This document shows, piece by piece, positions 44,670 through 53,750 of a stretch of DNA of 64,000 bases (positions within the stretch are counted from its first letter, which is position 1; each line of letters starts with the position of its first letter). The notes beneath the pieces were generated by a model. The model did no database searches. It saw nothing but the letters and a program-made list of their open reading frames with translations, and was not told the origin of the DNA. Both the position numbers and the translations under genes were made by a program. The stretch lies in the NCBI GenBank assembly GCA_036524115.1, contig DATDCY010000012.1:26867-90866 (forward strand), read 5' to 3'. Source of the stretch: a bacterium (lineage in GTDB: Bacteria > JAUVQV01 > DATDCY01).

Positions 44670-45776
44670 TTGGCACAGACCGTTCGCGATGACTTGATAG
44701 ATTTCTTGCGAGGTCTGGCCATCTGTGACATGGTGCTTGTACATTATGCGAGGTATGGCCCACGGTTACTCAACAAGGTGGTTGTCTATCACGATAGCGC
44801 TCTGGAAGGTTTTCTCCTTTGCTCGGGGTATAGCGTTGGTGTCTATGTCAGGACGGTCTATCTCAAATCGTCAGGGACCGCAACGAGGACTCTTCTCACG
44901 CAGGCTCTACGGCTGGTAAGCGTTCAATACCTTCTTATCGTGACTGCAAGTCTACCCAACTGGCTCGTTCGCGAGTCGTCCACTCAGGGATCCGAGATTG
45001 TGCGCTTTCTTGCCCGCTCCGTCCTTTTCCAGAATCAGATCGGGCTCATGCACATACTACCGCTCTTTGTGCCGCTCTTCCTTGCGAGCCCAATTCTGCT
45101 GGCGCTCGAAAAGAGATGGCATTTCGGGCCAATTCTCGTAATCTCCGCCCTGCTATTTGTATGGGGTTCTGAACGGCCGATCGTGTACGGCGACCCGGCG
45201 ATCTTTCCCGTGCTGCTATGGCAAACTTACTTTGTCATCGGCTTCGGCGTTGGTGTTTGGGCCACGAGAGTAGCGAAGACGATACCGTGGAGTTCGCACA
45301 AGACGCCGTTCCATGCGTTCGGAGTCCTGATGTTGGCCCTAGCTATAAGGCATCTTCGGGTCGCGCCACACCTCGTTGAATGGAAGTCACTTAGCGCTAG
45401 TTTAGGAGAGTTCAGCAGATTTCCGCTGAATGTGACAGGGTTGCTCTATGGATGCGCCGTCTGGTTCTTCGTGGCGGCGATCGCATCCTGGGCATGGAGT
45501 GTGATCTCGGAGTATTCAGCTACCAAGGCCGTTGCCCTTGCTGGCAGATATAGTCTTTTGGTGTTCTTTATTCACGTTCTGTTTCTGAAGTACCTGGAAT
45601 TGTTTCGGTTACGTTTGGACGATGGGAATTCCTACCTTGCCTATTCATGGTTCGCCGCTAATTGTCTGGCGACCTTGCTGCTCCTCTACTGGTATGAGTC
45701 GCGGGGGCGGAGCGTCGCGGGAGGGATCTTTGCCTGGCTATTCGGCAAGCCAAAAATGCCAAGAATGGCACCGTGA
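44670..45776 (+). CDS. Membrane acyltransferase (OpgC/acyltransferase-3 like)
   Basis: 368 residues from TTG 44670 (LAQTVRDDLIDFLRG). About ten membrane helices. The start RDDLIDFLRGLAICDMVLVHY resembles OpgC and acyltransferase-3 proteins, which carry an early conserved His and transfer acyl groups to periplasmic glycans. The substrate is not known. The 187 bases after it (45777-45963) hold no supported gene. Confidence 0.65.
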   Translation: MAQTVRDDLIDFLRGLAICDMVLVHYARYGPRLLNKVVVYHDSALEGFLLCSGYSVGVYVRTVYLKSSGTATRTLLTQALRLVSVQYLLIVTASLPNWLVRESSTQGSEIVRFLARSVLFQNQIGLMHILPLFVPLFLASPILLALEKRWHFGPILVISALLFVWGSERPIVYGDPAIFPVLLWQTYFVIGFGVGVWATRVAKTIPWSSHKTPFHAFGVLMLALAIRHLRVAPHLVEWKSLSASLGEFSRFPLNVTGLLYGCAVWFFVAAIASWAWSVISEYSATKAVALAGRYSLLVFFIHVLFLKYLELFRLRLDDGNSYLAYSWFAANCLATLLLLYWYESRGRSVAGGIFAWLFGKPKMPRMAP

Positions 45777-45963
45777 TCCATTGTCATCGGCAGGTTCGTC
45801 ATATCGCTCACGTGTGCCTGGTGGCGAGGCCGAACCCGAGTCGGCGGAAGCGACTCGCCTCGCGCCAATAGGAGCGATGCCTTGGAGCGACTTGACGACT
45901 GCGATAGCCCGACCCCGGTGTGGTCTTGTCGGCCCGTCGCGGGGCCAATCTTGAGATAGATCC

Positions 45964-47208
45964 ATGGAAAAGGCCGTGCTTCTGTTGTGGCTGTTGCACC
46001 TATTCGATTTTCAGTGGCTAGTATGCCACTGGATTCCGGGACTTTCCATACTGAAGTCAATCCCTACGATCTTCACCTTTCTGTTGCTAGCTTACATGTT
46101 CCTCAGTAGGGGCGTCAGCGTCGGAAGCAAGACCGTCCTCGCTTTCTTGGCTGTCATCTTAATGAGTTCATTCTTTGCGGAGAACACGGGACGTGCACGC
46201 GTGCTAATTCGACAGATGGCAGTAGTGTACTCCCTTCTGATACTCGTGCTCACATACATTCAAAGCGAAACGAACATCAGGACATTCTTCCGTATCTATC
46301 ATGCATACATCGCATATATGGCCTGCTGGGGTCTCTTCGCGGGGGGCAAAGTTCCCTGGCACTACCTGCTCAATGAGGAGGACTCGTTCGGCCCACTGAT
46401 GTGCATCGGCGCATCCATATGCTTCAGTTCTGCCAGGGCGGCCCGGCCAGGCAATGAAAGAAGATTCCTTCAGTCATCTGCCCTTTTGTCGGTCGCCGGG
46501 GTTGTTGCATCGTTTGCCCGCGGGGCTTTTGTGTCGTTGGTACTGACGATGACGCTGTGGGTGCGAGGAGCGAGAAAGAAGTGGGCCGCATTGTCGTCCT
46601 TGGCGATCGCGGTCGCGACCATTCTACTTGCGGCAAGGCTCATATTCCCCAACAATGAATACTGGGAGGAGATGAAGACGATCAGTCATGGGACGTCTCA
46701 GGGGACTGGCCATGACAGAAAGGTGCTCTGGGGCGTTGCGTGGTTGGAGTTCATCGATCACCCGCTCTTGGGAGTGGGACCCTATAACTTCGGAGTCAGG
46801 GCGCCCGAGTACATTGTTCGTCTGGAGGATGCCGGTCATTACACCGATCCGGGTCGCATTTGGGGGCGAGCCTTGCACAATGGATACTTTCAAGTTCTTT
46901 CGGAGTTGGGTGTCTTCGGGGTGATCGCATTCTTGGGAATCCTTGTGGACTTCCTTCGATCAAACACTAAAGGGAGGGTTTGTGTCGCAACAACCGCCAC
47001 GGACGGCGAAGAAGGCCACAGAATCGCCGGCTTCGAGGCGGTGTCGCTGCTTCGCGGCGCGCTTTTCGGCATGATCGCGCTTCTCTTGAACTTAGTCTTC
47101 TTTGACATTCTATATTATGGGTGGTTGTTTGACATCTATTTGCTGAACGCCGTGGTCACCAGACATTTGGGTGTTGACTCTTCGGCGGCAGATTCGGTTC
47201 CAGGATGA
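45964..47208 (+). CDS. O-antigen ligase/Wzy polymerase-like membrane protein
   Basis: 414 residues with about 10-12 helices. The Wzy_C signature region reads LEFIDHPLLGVGPYNFG followed by a long periplasmic loop and RALHNGYFQVLSELGVFGVI (about 260-325). In this family the Arg and His in the loop are needed for polymerisation or ligation of lipid-linked glycans. With the Wzx-like flippase nearby, the Wzy polymerase role is favoured over lipid A ligase. Spacing to the next gene is 123 bases with nothing recognised. Confidence 0.8.
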   Translation: MEKAVLLLWLLHLFDFQWLVCHWIPGLSILKSIPTIFTFLLLAYMFLSRGVSVGSKTVLAFLAVILMSSFFAENTGRARVLIRQMAVVYSLLILVLTYIQSETNIRTFFRIYHAYIAYMACWGLFAGGKVPWHYLLNEEDSFGPLMCIGASICFSSARAARPGNERRFLQSSALLSVAGVVASFARGAFVSLVLTMTLWVRGARKKWAALSSLAIAVATILLAARLIFPNNEYWEEMKTISHGTSQGTGHDRKVLWGVAWLEFIDHPLLGVGPYNFGVRAPEYIVRLEDAGHYTDPGRIWGRALHNGYFQVLSELGVFGVIAFLGILVDFLRSNTKGRVCVATTATDGEEGHRIAGFEAVSLLRGALFGMIALLLNLVFFDILYYGWLFDIYLLNAVVTRHLGVDSSAADSVPG

Positions 47209-47331
47209 GCCTCGTTCAATCGCCACCACGCATGCCTGACTGGTTCATCGTCCCTCACCGATGGACAAAGTGCTGGACTACGGTGTGCACCGGTTTCTGG
47301 GTACATCCGACTATGGCACCGGTGTGTTGAT

Positions 47332-48423
47332 GTGAACGACTCAAACACGGCTTCGCGGCTGCCAGCCTTTCGTGCTAACAGTCTTGATCTATTGCGGTTG
47401 CTGGCGGCGGGTCAGGTCGCGTTCATGCACTCCACTGAATTGTTGGATCCACGGTTTGCTGATAGCCACCTGTGTAGACTGGTGAACTTATGGCCTGGCG
47501 TACCCGTCTTCTTCTTCATAAGCGGATTGTTAATCAGCAAGTCTTACGAGAGCGCGCAGAATGTTCGCCAATACGCGGTTAACCGTATTCTCAGAATATA
47601 TCCCGCGCTGTTGATCTGTGTGTTGATCAACCTAGTGATGGTAGGCTTTACAGGGTACTTTTCGCGACAGAGCGTTTCTTGGACTGCGCTGATGGTATTG
47701 GCGGCCGCGAAGACAACCGTCGTGCAATTCTACAATCCAGACTATATGCGAGGATTCGGCGACGGAGTACTTAACGGCAGCCTGTGGACGATAACCGTCG
47801 AACTGCAGTTCTACGCATTTGTGCCGATCTTCTATGAATGTGTCAAGAGAACGCGACTCCGCTTTGGCATTGCCAGTGCGATTGTGATATCAGCATCAGT
47901 GGTGGCGAATATTCTGCTGTATTGGCTGCGCTCGGGCTACTCGGACACCCTTCTATGGAAACTGGCGAGGGTCAGTTGTGCTCCTTGGGTGTACATGTTT
48001 GTCGTGGGGATGATGGGACAGAGGTACTTCTCCCGCATCATGCCAGTTCTGATGCGAATAAACATCTGGGCGCTAATCACGACTTACTTTGCTGTGGCAT
48101 ACCTTGCACGCGCTGGCGGTGTGTCCTTGGACAACAGTGTTCCACCATACATGTTCGCAGTGTTGTGTGTGACGGTTCTACGTGCAGCCTATTCCTTTGA
48201 AGGATTCACCCGCATGCTCTTGAGGGGGTATGACCTTTCCTACGGACTGTACCTATGGCATATGCCCCTGGTCAACCAGTTCTTGTACCAGCAGGTCTTG
48301 GGGGGGGCGTCTGTTATCCTGTCATTATCGATATCGGTTCTGATTGCGATGCTTTCGTGGAGATTGCTCGAGAAGCCCATCCTTGGGCTAAAACGATATT
48401 CGATTCGGGCAAGTCATGCGTGA
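47332..48423 (+). CDS. Acyltransferase-3 family membrane protein
   Basis: 363 residues from GTG 47332. Family marks: RANSLDLLRLLAAGQVAFMHS near 12, GVPVFFFISGLLISKSYES near 57, TVELQFYAFVPIFYE and the late SYGLYLWHMPLVNQFL. About ten helices. Transfers an acyl (often acetyl) group to a sugar hydroxyl on the periplasmic side. Its stop overlaps the next frame by 8 bases. Confidence 0.85.
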   Translation: MNDSNTASRLPAFRANSLDLLRLLAAGQVAFMHSTELLDPRFADSHLCRLVNLWPGVPVFFFISGLLISKSYESAQNVRQYAVNRILRIYPALLICVLINLVMVGFTGYFSRQSVSWTALMVLAAAKTTVVQFYNPDYMRGFGDGVLNGSLWTITVELQFYAFVPIFYECVKRTRLRFGIASAIVISASVVANILLYWLRSGYSDTLLWKLARVSCAPWVYMFVVGMMGQRYFSRIMPVLMRINIWALITTYFAVAYLARAGGVSLDNSVPPYMFAVLCVTVLRAAYSFEGFTRMLLRGYDLSYGLYLWHMPLVNQFLYQQVLGGASVILSLSISVLIAMLSWRLLEKPILGLKRYSIRASHA

Positions 48424-49513
48424 TCAGGATGGGGGTGTTTGCCGGACGGCGGGAGACGCTTCGGTGACCTTGGCCAAGACAAGAGCATCTCGGTGGATCT
48501 GGATTACCTGGGAAAGGCAGCGCCGGTCGGTTGAGATGGCAAGAGCCTTGGGCTGCAAGTTGTACGTCTTCGACTACAGCGGCAGCTTTCGGTATGTGAG
48601 ATGCATCTTTTCCACCTTGTTTGCATGCTTGAGGGACAGGCCGAAGATTCTGTTCGTGCAGAATCCGTCGATGGTATTGGCGGTATTTGCCGCATGCATG
48701 AGACCGCTGGGCCGATTTGCGCTTGTGGTTGATCGGCACAGTTCCTTCCGGGTCGGCAAGCAATATGTCTGTGCCCGAGATCGAAACAGGGTTCTGCGAA
48801 GACTGGTCGAGGCATGCAATTCCTACTCGATCCGAAGGGCTGATATTACGATCGTTACAAATGCATTTCTTGCGGATGTTGTGAAGCGCTATGGTGGAGT
48901 TCCTTTCATACTGCCTGACAAATTGCCGGACATAGAGTGTGCGAATCCGTTTCAAGTTGCGGTTAGAGAAGGGGCCAGAGTCCTTCTAGTGTCGTCGTTT
49001 GGACGCGATGAACCCGTAGAGGAAGCCGTCGAGGCGATGAGGATGTTGCTGAACGAAGATGTCGTCATGCATGTTTCTGGCAATTGTCGGAAGCTGAGGG
49101 ATTCGGTGCTGCGCGGAGCTCCTTCGAATGTAGTCTTCACCGGCTTCATGGCAGAGGACGAATATCTCGCGACATTGTGCGCATCTGATGCCGTGATAGC
49201 GCTCACTACGTCGGACCACACGATGCTCTGTGGATGCTATGAAGCAGTGGCTGCCGGAAAGCCCCTCATTACGTCCGACAAGAAGGTGCTAGTAGACTAT
49301 TTTTCAGGCGCGAGATTTGTATCTAATGAGGCGGACTCGATCCGAGAGGCGATCGTCGATGTCTTGTTCTTGAACAGGGAGAAGTATCTGGCGGAAACGA
49401 GGAAGATGCAGATAGCCCTCGCGAAGTCGTGGGGGGAACGATTCATAGGGCTGTGTCAAGTGCTGGAAGGATTACGCAGGAGCGACGAAGAGTTAGGGGA
49501 TTGTGGCAACTGA
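48416..49513 (+). CDS. Glycosyltransferase, GT4-like
   Basis: 365 residues from ATG 48416; a GTG at 48464 (VTLAKTRASRWIW) is a possible later start. GT-B fold signs: DRPKILFVQNPSMVLAVFA, VVDRHSSFR, VLLVSSFGRDEPVEEAVEAM near 195, NVVFTGFMAEDEYLATLCAS and CGCYEAVAAGKPLITSDKK near 278. The E-x7-E motif is weakened, so it is a divergent member. It overlaps the following CapK-like gene by 13 bases. Confidence 0.75.
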   Translation: MRDQDGGVCRTAGDASVTLAKTRASRWIWITWERQRRSVEMARALGCKLYVFDYSGSFRYVRCIFSTLFACLRDRPKILFVQNPSMVLAVFAACMRPLGRFALVVDRHSSFRVGKQYVCARDRNRVLRRLVEACNSYSIRRADITIVTNAFLADVVKRYGGVPFILPDKLPDIECANPFQVAVREGARVLLVSSFGRDEPVEEAVEAMRMLLNEDVVMHVSGNCRKLRDSVLRGAPSNVVFTGFMAEDEYLATLCASDAVIALTTSDHTMLCGCYEAVAAGKPLITSDKKVLVDYFSGARFVSNEADSIREAIVDVLFLNREKYLAETRKMQIALAKSWGERFIGLCQVLEGLRRSDEELGDCGN

Positions 49514-50964
49514 TAGAGGGGGTGGGCGGCCTGCTCTACGAGCTATATTCACGATTTCCTGTCTGCATGCAAAACTTGGCAGTTTCGATGTACGGATATC
49601 GGGAATGTGTCGTTCGACATGGGAAATTCTTCGAATCTGCCCGGGGCCAGATCGCCGGCAGGATGTACGTTTCCGGTCGGGCTCTGCAAGAATACCAATC
49701 CCAAGCGCTTAGGAACCTTGTGATGAGGTGCAACGAAAAAGTCCCATATTACAGAAAGATCTTTCGGAAGATCGGACTCGAGCCTAGGCAGATTCGTGGC
49801 GTCGAGGATCTGCTGAGGCTCCCTATCCTTGAGAAATCTGAATTACGGGACAATCAGAGCACCTTGGTCGCTGATGATATTCGGAAGGCGGACTTAATCG
49901 TATTGGGGACGAGCGGAACGACAGGTACGCCGCTGAGGATTTGGTGCAATACGCGAACACGAAGGCTAAACTATGCCTATTATGATAGATTTCTAAGGCA
50001 AGCGGGCATAGATTATTCGGCGCCCAGGGCGACCTTTGGAGGAAGGCTGATTGTTCCGAGCGGGCAGCGGAAGCCCCCGTTCTGGCGGTATAGCGTCTTC
50101 CAAAAGAACCTTCTCTTTTCTTCATATCACTTGAGCGATGATAATATTGGATATTATATCGACAAACTCATCCGCTATCGGCCAAGCTACATTGATGCTT
50201 ATCCGTCAAGCTTGCACCAGATTGCCGCATACGCGAGCAGACATGGGCTGGACCTGCGAGGGTGCACGGGAGGCATTACAACTTCCGCGGAGACACTGCT
50301 TGACGATCAGCGACGGATGATTGAAGACGTGTTTGGCGTGCAAGTGTATGATCAATACGGATCAGCGGAGATGTGCGCATTTATCGGCCAATGTAGAATG
50401 GGGAACTATCACATACATGGAGACTACGGGATAGTAGAGATTTTGCGGTCAGACGGCTCGCCGGCCAAACCTGGCGAGGAAGGCGAACTGGTATGCACCG
50501 GACTCATCAACGAAGTAATGCCTCTGCTTCGGTATCGAATTGGAGATATCGGAGTGTTATCGGACAGAACATGCTGCTGCGGCTCTCAGTTTCCGCTCTT
50601 GGATAGAATTCTGGGCCGCATGGACGACCTAATCACAACCCCCGAGGGCCATCGGGTCGGGAGGCTGAGCCCAGTCGCAAAGGGTCTCCCGGTGAGGGAA
50701 GTCCAGTATGTCCAGAGCAATGTCCATGGCGTAGTCGTGCTCGTGGTCCCAGATGCTGGATATTGCGAGGCTGCGGAGGCTACGCTTGTAGCCGAGCTGC
50801 AGAAGAGGTTGGGAAGATCTATGAAGATTGACGTTCAGCAGGTGGATGTTATACCGCGCTCAAAGAGCGGGAAGTTTAGGTCAACCGTTTCATCCGTTTG
50901 GAATGCTGGCCCCGAGGAGCGACGAGGTCAGCTCTCCCGACCAGGCGGTCATATCTGCCATTGA
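49501..50964 (+). CDS. CapK/PaaK-like adenylate-forming enzyme
   Basis: 487 residues from a likely TTG at 49501 (LWQLIEGVGG); the open frame reaches back to 49429. Resembles phenylacetate-CoA ligase/CapK proteins: VLGTSGTTGTPLRIWCNT near 138, QYGSAEMCAFIGQC near 288, LRYRIGDIGVLS and SKSGKFRSTVSS with the late Lys. CapK homologs are common in capsule and EPS clusters; they probably activate a carboxylic acid for decoration. A third adenylate-forming enzyme in the window. Confidence 0.78.
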   Translation: MWQLIEGVGGLLYELYSRFPVCMQNLAVSMYGYRECVVRHGKFFESARGQIAGRMYVSGRALQEYQSQALRNLVMRCNEKVPYYRKIFRKIGLEPRQIRGVEDLLRLPILEKSELRDNQSTLVADDIRKADLIVLGTSGTTGTPLRIWCNTRTRRLNYAYYDRFLRQAGIDYSAPRATFGGRLIVPSGQRKPPFWRYSVFQKNLLFSSYHLSDDNIGYYIDKLIRYRPSYIDAYPSSLHQIAAYASRHGLDLRGCTGGITTSAETLLDDQRRMIEDVFGVQVYDQYGSAEMCAFIGQCRMGNYHIHGDYGIVEILRSDGSPAKPGEEGELVCTGLINEVMPLLRYRIGDIGVLSDRTCCCGSQFPLLDRILGRMDDLITTPEGHRVGRLSPVAKGLPVREVQYVQSNVHGVVVLVVPDAGYCEAAEATLVAELQKRLGRSMKIDVQQVDVIPRSKSGKFRSTVSSVWNAGPEERRGQLSRPGGHICH

Positions 50965-51084
50965 GAAGGAGATGGATGAGAAATGAGGATTGGGCCACGT
51001 TATGCGATTCAACCAGCCGGTTATTAATCGGAGCCATCCTCCGTTGTCGAGTCTCAAAGGCAGGGCACCGTGTTCATCGATCTT

Positions 51085-51125
51085 CGTGATGCGCATCACG
51101 GTGACTTCGCGACATTGGAGATAAT
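51085..51125 (+). promoter_or_regulatory. CRP-type palindrome with class II -10 element
   Basis: CGTGATGCGCATCACG (51085-51100) is a perfect 16-bp palindrome containing GTGA-N6-TCAC. GATAAT, 5 of 6 matches to a -10, lies at 51120-51125, so the palindrome centre is at about -40 to -41. It lies 104 bases before the start of the beta-helix protein gene, in a 239-base gap. Confidence 0.55.
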
Positions 51126-51203
51126 GTCCGGACATGGATTGGCTGCTTTGCCGCGCGCAGAGGACGCGGACGGACGAATGGATCGGGTAAGCGAGGTGGT
51201 GGC

Positions 51204-52850
51204 ATGCCGAGATTGACGCTGAGTGCCTTGATGGCTGGCTTGGTGCTTCTGACGGTGAGCCCCGGACTATCCAGAGCTGCAAATATGTACGTTGACCCGA
51301 CAATCGCTCAGAACATTACCACTGGCACGTATTCTGTCATCAATAGGAATTCGACCGGATCGAACGGGAACGCTTATAGGACGATCAAGGAAGCTATTGC
51401 CGCGATGAACGGAGGAGACGACATATATATAAGGGGCGGGACATACAGGGAAGGCTATATTGAAATTCCTACTTCAAAGAACGGCACCGCGGGAGACTGG
51501 TCGTCCATTCAGTCATACCCCGGTGAATGGGCCATCCTTGACGGTGAAAGAGCTGCGCAGTATGGAGTCGTACTTGGAAACTACGGATACGGCGATTCGG
51601 CGCAACTGAAGTATTGGCGACTAGAAAGGCTGGAGTTGACCGGCGGGGGCACAAGATCTGGGAACGCCACGAGCACCTGTGCGGGGTTCTGGGGTAATGG
51701 AGGTCCTTTCCATATTCGGCAGTGCTATATTCACGATAATCTTTCGTACACGTATATCAACAACCCGTCCGGTTTAACAGGCGCCGAATGGAAGGACTCG
51801 GTCGTTGAGTATTGTTTCTTTAGGAACAATGGCTCTGATGGGCTACTGTCCGGTAATTGCGCGCATATCGCCATATATAGCGACTATTTGCACGACACGA
51901 ATGCACAATATGGGTACGATGGCGTAAGAGGGACAAGGAATAACGCATTTCGGTACAACTACTTTGAAGACGGATATGTGGGCATAAAGCACAAGAGCGG
52001 GCAACTGCTCAGCGGCAGGAATGCGGGAGCCGGACATGGTTGGAATGATAATTATGTAGGTCAAGGTGACAAGATTCATCACAACATCTTTCGAAATCTA
52101 GGCAAGACTGCGATGTACATTTCGCAAGATTTTGCACAGATATATAACAATATAGTTGACACGAGAGGGCTCCCCATCACCGTCCAATATGAACCGAGCC
52201 GATATGTGCTCTACAAGGTAGGCACCTATAATAATACGATTCTTAATCCGGCTGGTGCAGCAATCACCCGCTATGGCAAGCAGTACTGGGCATTTGAAGA
52301 AGCTCAATACTATGGGTTCGACTTCAACAATTTGATCGTCGGCGGGAATTCTAGCGCACCTTACGGGCAAGAAAGAATCATTAATGTCGTGCCGGATAGC
52401 AGTGGCGTGGTGCAATTTGGCTTCTCCAACTATTCCGACAGCCATAACTACTTCTATCGGCCGATTTCGGCATATCTCTTCCGTTACTTTCGGACCGATT
52501 TTGATGCCGTCGGTGCTGGGGCGCAGACGCTTACACGTGCGCCGCGAGTAGTCTATACGAACACGGGCGGAGGCGGGCTCAATATTGCATACGAGAACGG
52601 ATACTTTACCGACGGGGATCATGTATTGGGGACAGGGGTCACACTTAAGACCGGAGGGATTGGGGGCGTGCATCCGTATCTGCCGGATGTCAGGCTGCCC
52701 GGCTACGTTGGCGCGATTGATCCATCGGACAGTCGATGGGTGAGACAGGTGCTTGATCTCAGCCAAGTCCAAAACTTGATGAATCCTGGTTACCTAGGAA
52801 TCGGGGCGCCTTCGAACTTAAGGATTCAAGTCGGGAATCCTATTCCATGA
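51204..52850 (+). CDS. Secreted right-handed beta-helix protein (possible EPS lyase or epimerase)
   Basis: 548 residues. Signal peptide LTLSALMAGLVLLTVSPGLS to about 25. A parallel beta-helix pattern follows: YVDPTIAQN, AYRTIKEAIAAMNGGDDIYI, RGGTYREGYIEIP, then rungs such as FHIRQCYIHDNLS, YCFFRNNGSDG, FRYNYFEDGYVGIKH and HHNIFRNLGKTA. This fold is shared by polysaccharide lyases, mannuronan epimerases and tailspikes. No PEP-CTERM tail. It has its own CRP-type promoter. Action on the EPS encoded around it is inference. Confidence 0.75.
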   Translation: MPRLTLSALMAGLVLLTVSPGLSRAANMYVDPTIAQNITTGTYSVINRNSTGSNGNAYRTIKEAIAAMNGGDDIYIRGGTYREGYIEIPTSKNGTAGDWSSIQSYPGEWAILDGERAAQYGVVLGNYGYGDSAQLKYWRLERLELTGGGTRSGNATSTCAGFWGNGGPFHIRQCYIHDNLSYTYINNPSGLTGAEWKDSVVEYCFFRNNGSDGLLSGNCAHIAIYSDYLHDTNAQYGYDGVRGTRNNAFRYNYFEDGYVGIKHKSGQLLSGRNAGAGHGWNDNYVGQGDKIHHNIFRNLGKTAMYISQDFAQIYNNIVDTRGLPITVQYEPSRYVLYKVGTYNNTILNPAGAAITRYGKQYWAFEEAQYYGFDFNNLIVGGNSSAPYGQERIINVVPDSSGVVQFGFSNYSDSHNYFYRPISAYLFRYFRTDFDAVGAGAQTLTRAPRVVYTNTGGGGLNIAYENGYFTDGDHVLGTGVTLKTGGIGGVHPYLPDVRLPGYVGAIDPSDSRWVRQVLDLSQVQNLMNPGYLGIGAPSNLRIQVGNPIP

Positions 52851-52989
52851 TTGGGGTTATCCCTAAGTAGCTTGTCGTTCGAACCTACCTCAAAGTCTGA
52901 TTTCACGCCTAGGTCAGTTTTCAGCTCATTAGGTGTGAGCTTCCACACCTTCCACGAGCGTTTGCCGACAGTAAAGGAAGGATGGCAAA

Positions 52990-53658
52990 GTGAGACTGCT
53001 GAAGAAAGTTGCATCGTGTCTTCCCCCAGCTTTACAGGCCGAGCTCAAGCGCATTCATTATGGGCGCCAAATCCGCAGGGCGAGCTTTCGCACATCCGAA
53101 CCCGAATTTGAGATTCTCCCAAGACTTGTGAGGCCGGGAGATTGGGTCATCGATATTGGCGCTAACGTAGGGCACTATACCATGAGATTGTCCGAGTTGG
53201 TGGGCAGCCACGGTAGAGTTATTGCTTTGGAGCCGGTGCCGGCAACCTTCGCTCTACTTGCCGCGAACGTCCAACTCTTCCCATTCGCAAATGTTACGCT
53301 CATGAACGTTGCCGCATCGAACAGTCTCGGTGTGATTGGGATGAGCATTCCACGCCACTCGAGCGGATTGACGAACTACTACCAAGCGTACCTGTCATCC
53401 GAGGGGAAGACCGCTGTTTCTGTGCTCATGATGCCGCTTGATTCCCTTCGTATTGCGAAGCGGGTCGGGCTTGTCAAGATTGACGCCGAAGGTCATGAGC
53501 TGTTCGTCCTCCGAGGGATGGATGATCTGCTGCGTGAGCATCACCCTACACTCATAGTCGAGACCGATTCCCGGGAGGTGGTCGACACTCTGGTGTCACT
53601 TGGCTATCGAGCGGAGAGGCTCGCGGATTCGCCTAATCTTCTATTTGTGGCCAACTGA
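52990..53658 (+). CDS. FkbM family methyltransferase
   Basis: 222 residues from GTG 52990, with AAGGAAGG 7 bases upstream. SAM motif I VIDIGANVGHYTMRLSEL near 55, IALEPVPATFALLAANV, and the FkbM element LVKIDAEGHELFVLRGM near 163. FkbM enzymes O-methylate sugars in EPS and natural products. The 139 bases upstream contain no supported gene. Confidence 0.88.
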   Translation: MRLLKKVASCLPPALQAELKRIHYGRQIRRASFRTSEPEFEILPRLVRPGDWVIDIGANVGHYTMRLSELVGSHGRVIALEPVPATFALLAANVQLFPFANVTLMNVAASNSLGVIGMSIPRHSSGLTNYYQAYLSSEGKTAVSVLMMPLDSLRIAKRVGLVKIDAEGHELFVLRGMDDLLREHHPTLIVETDSREVVDTLVSLGYRAERLADSPNLLFVAN

Positions 53659-53750
53659 CGCCGCCTGGCGCTCGACTGTGTCTGAATGGCGGGAGTGCCC
53701 CGCTGTCCGAAGAGTTGGTCTTGATTTCGTTGACAACCAGTAGGACCTTC

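Noticed and set aside
45622-45954. 110-codon plus-strand frame overlapping the end of the OpgC-like gene
   Set aside because: Out of frame with the acyltransferase for half its length, Arg/Ser-rich, with no motif; the 187-base gap is better left non-coding.
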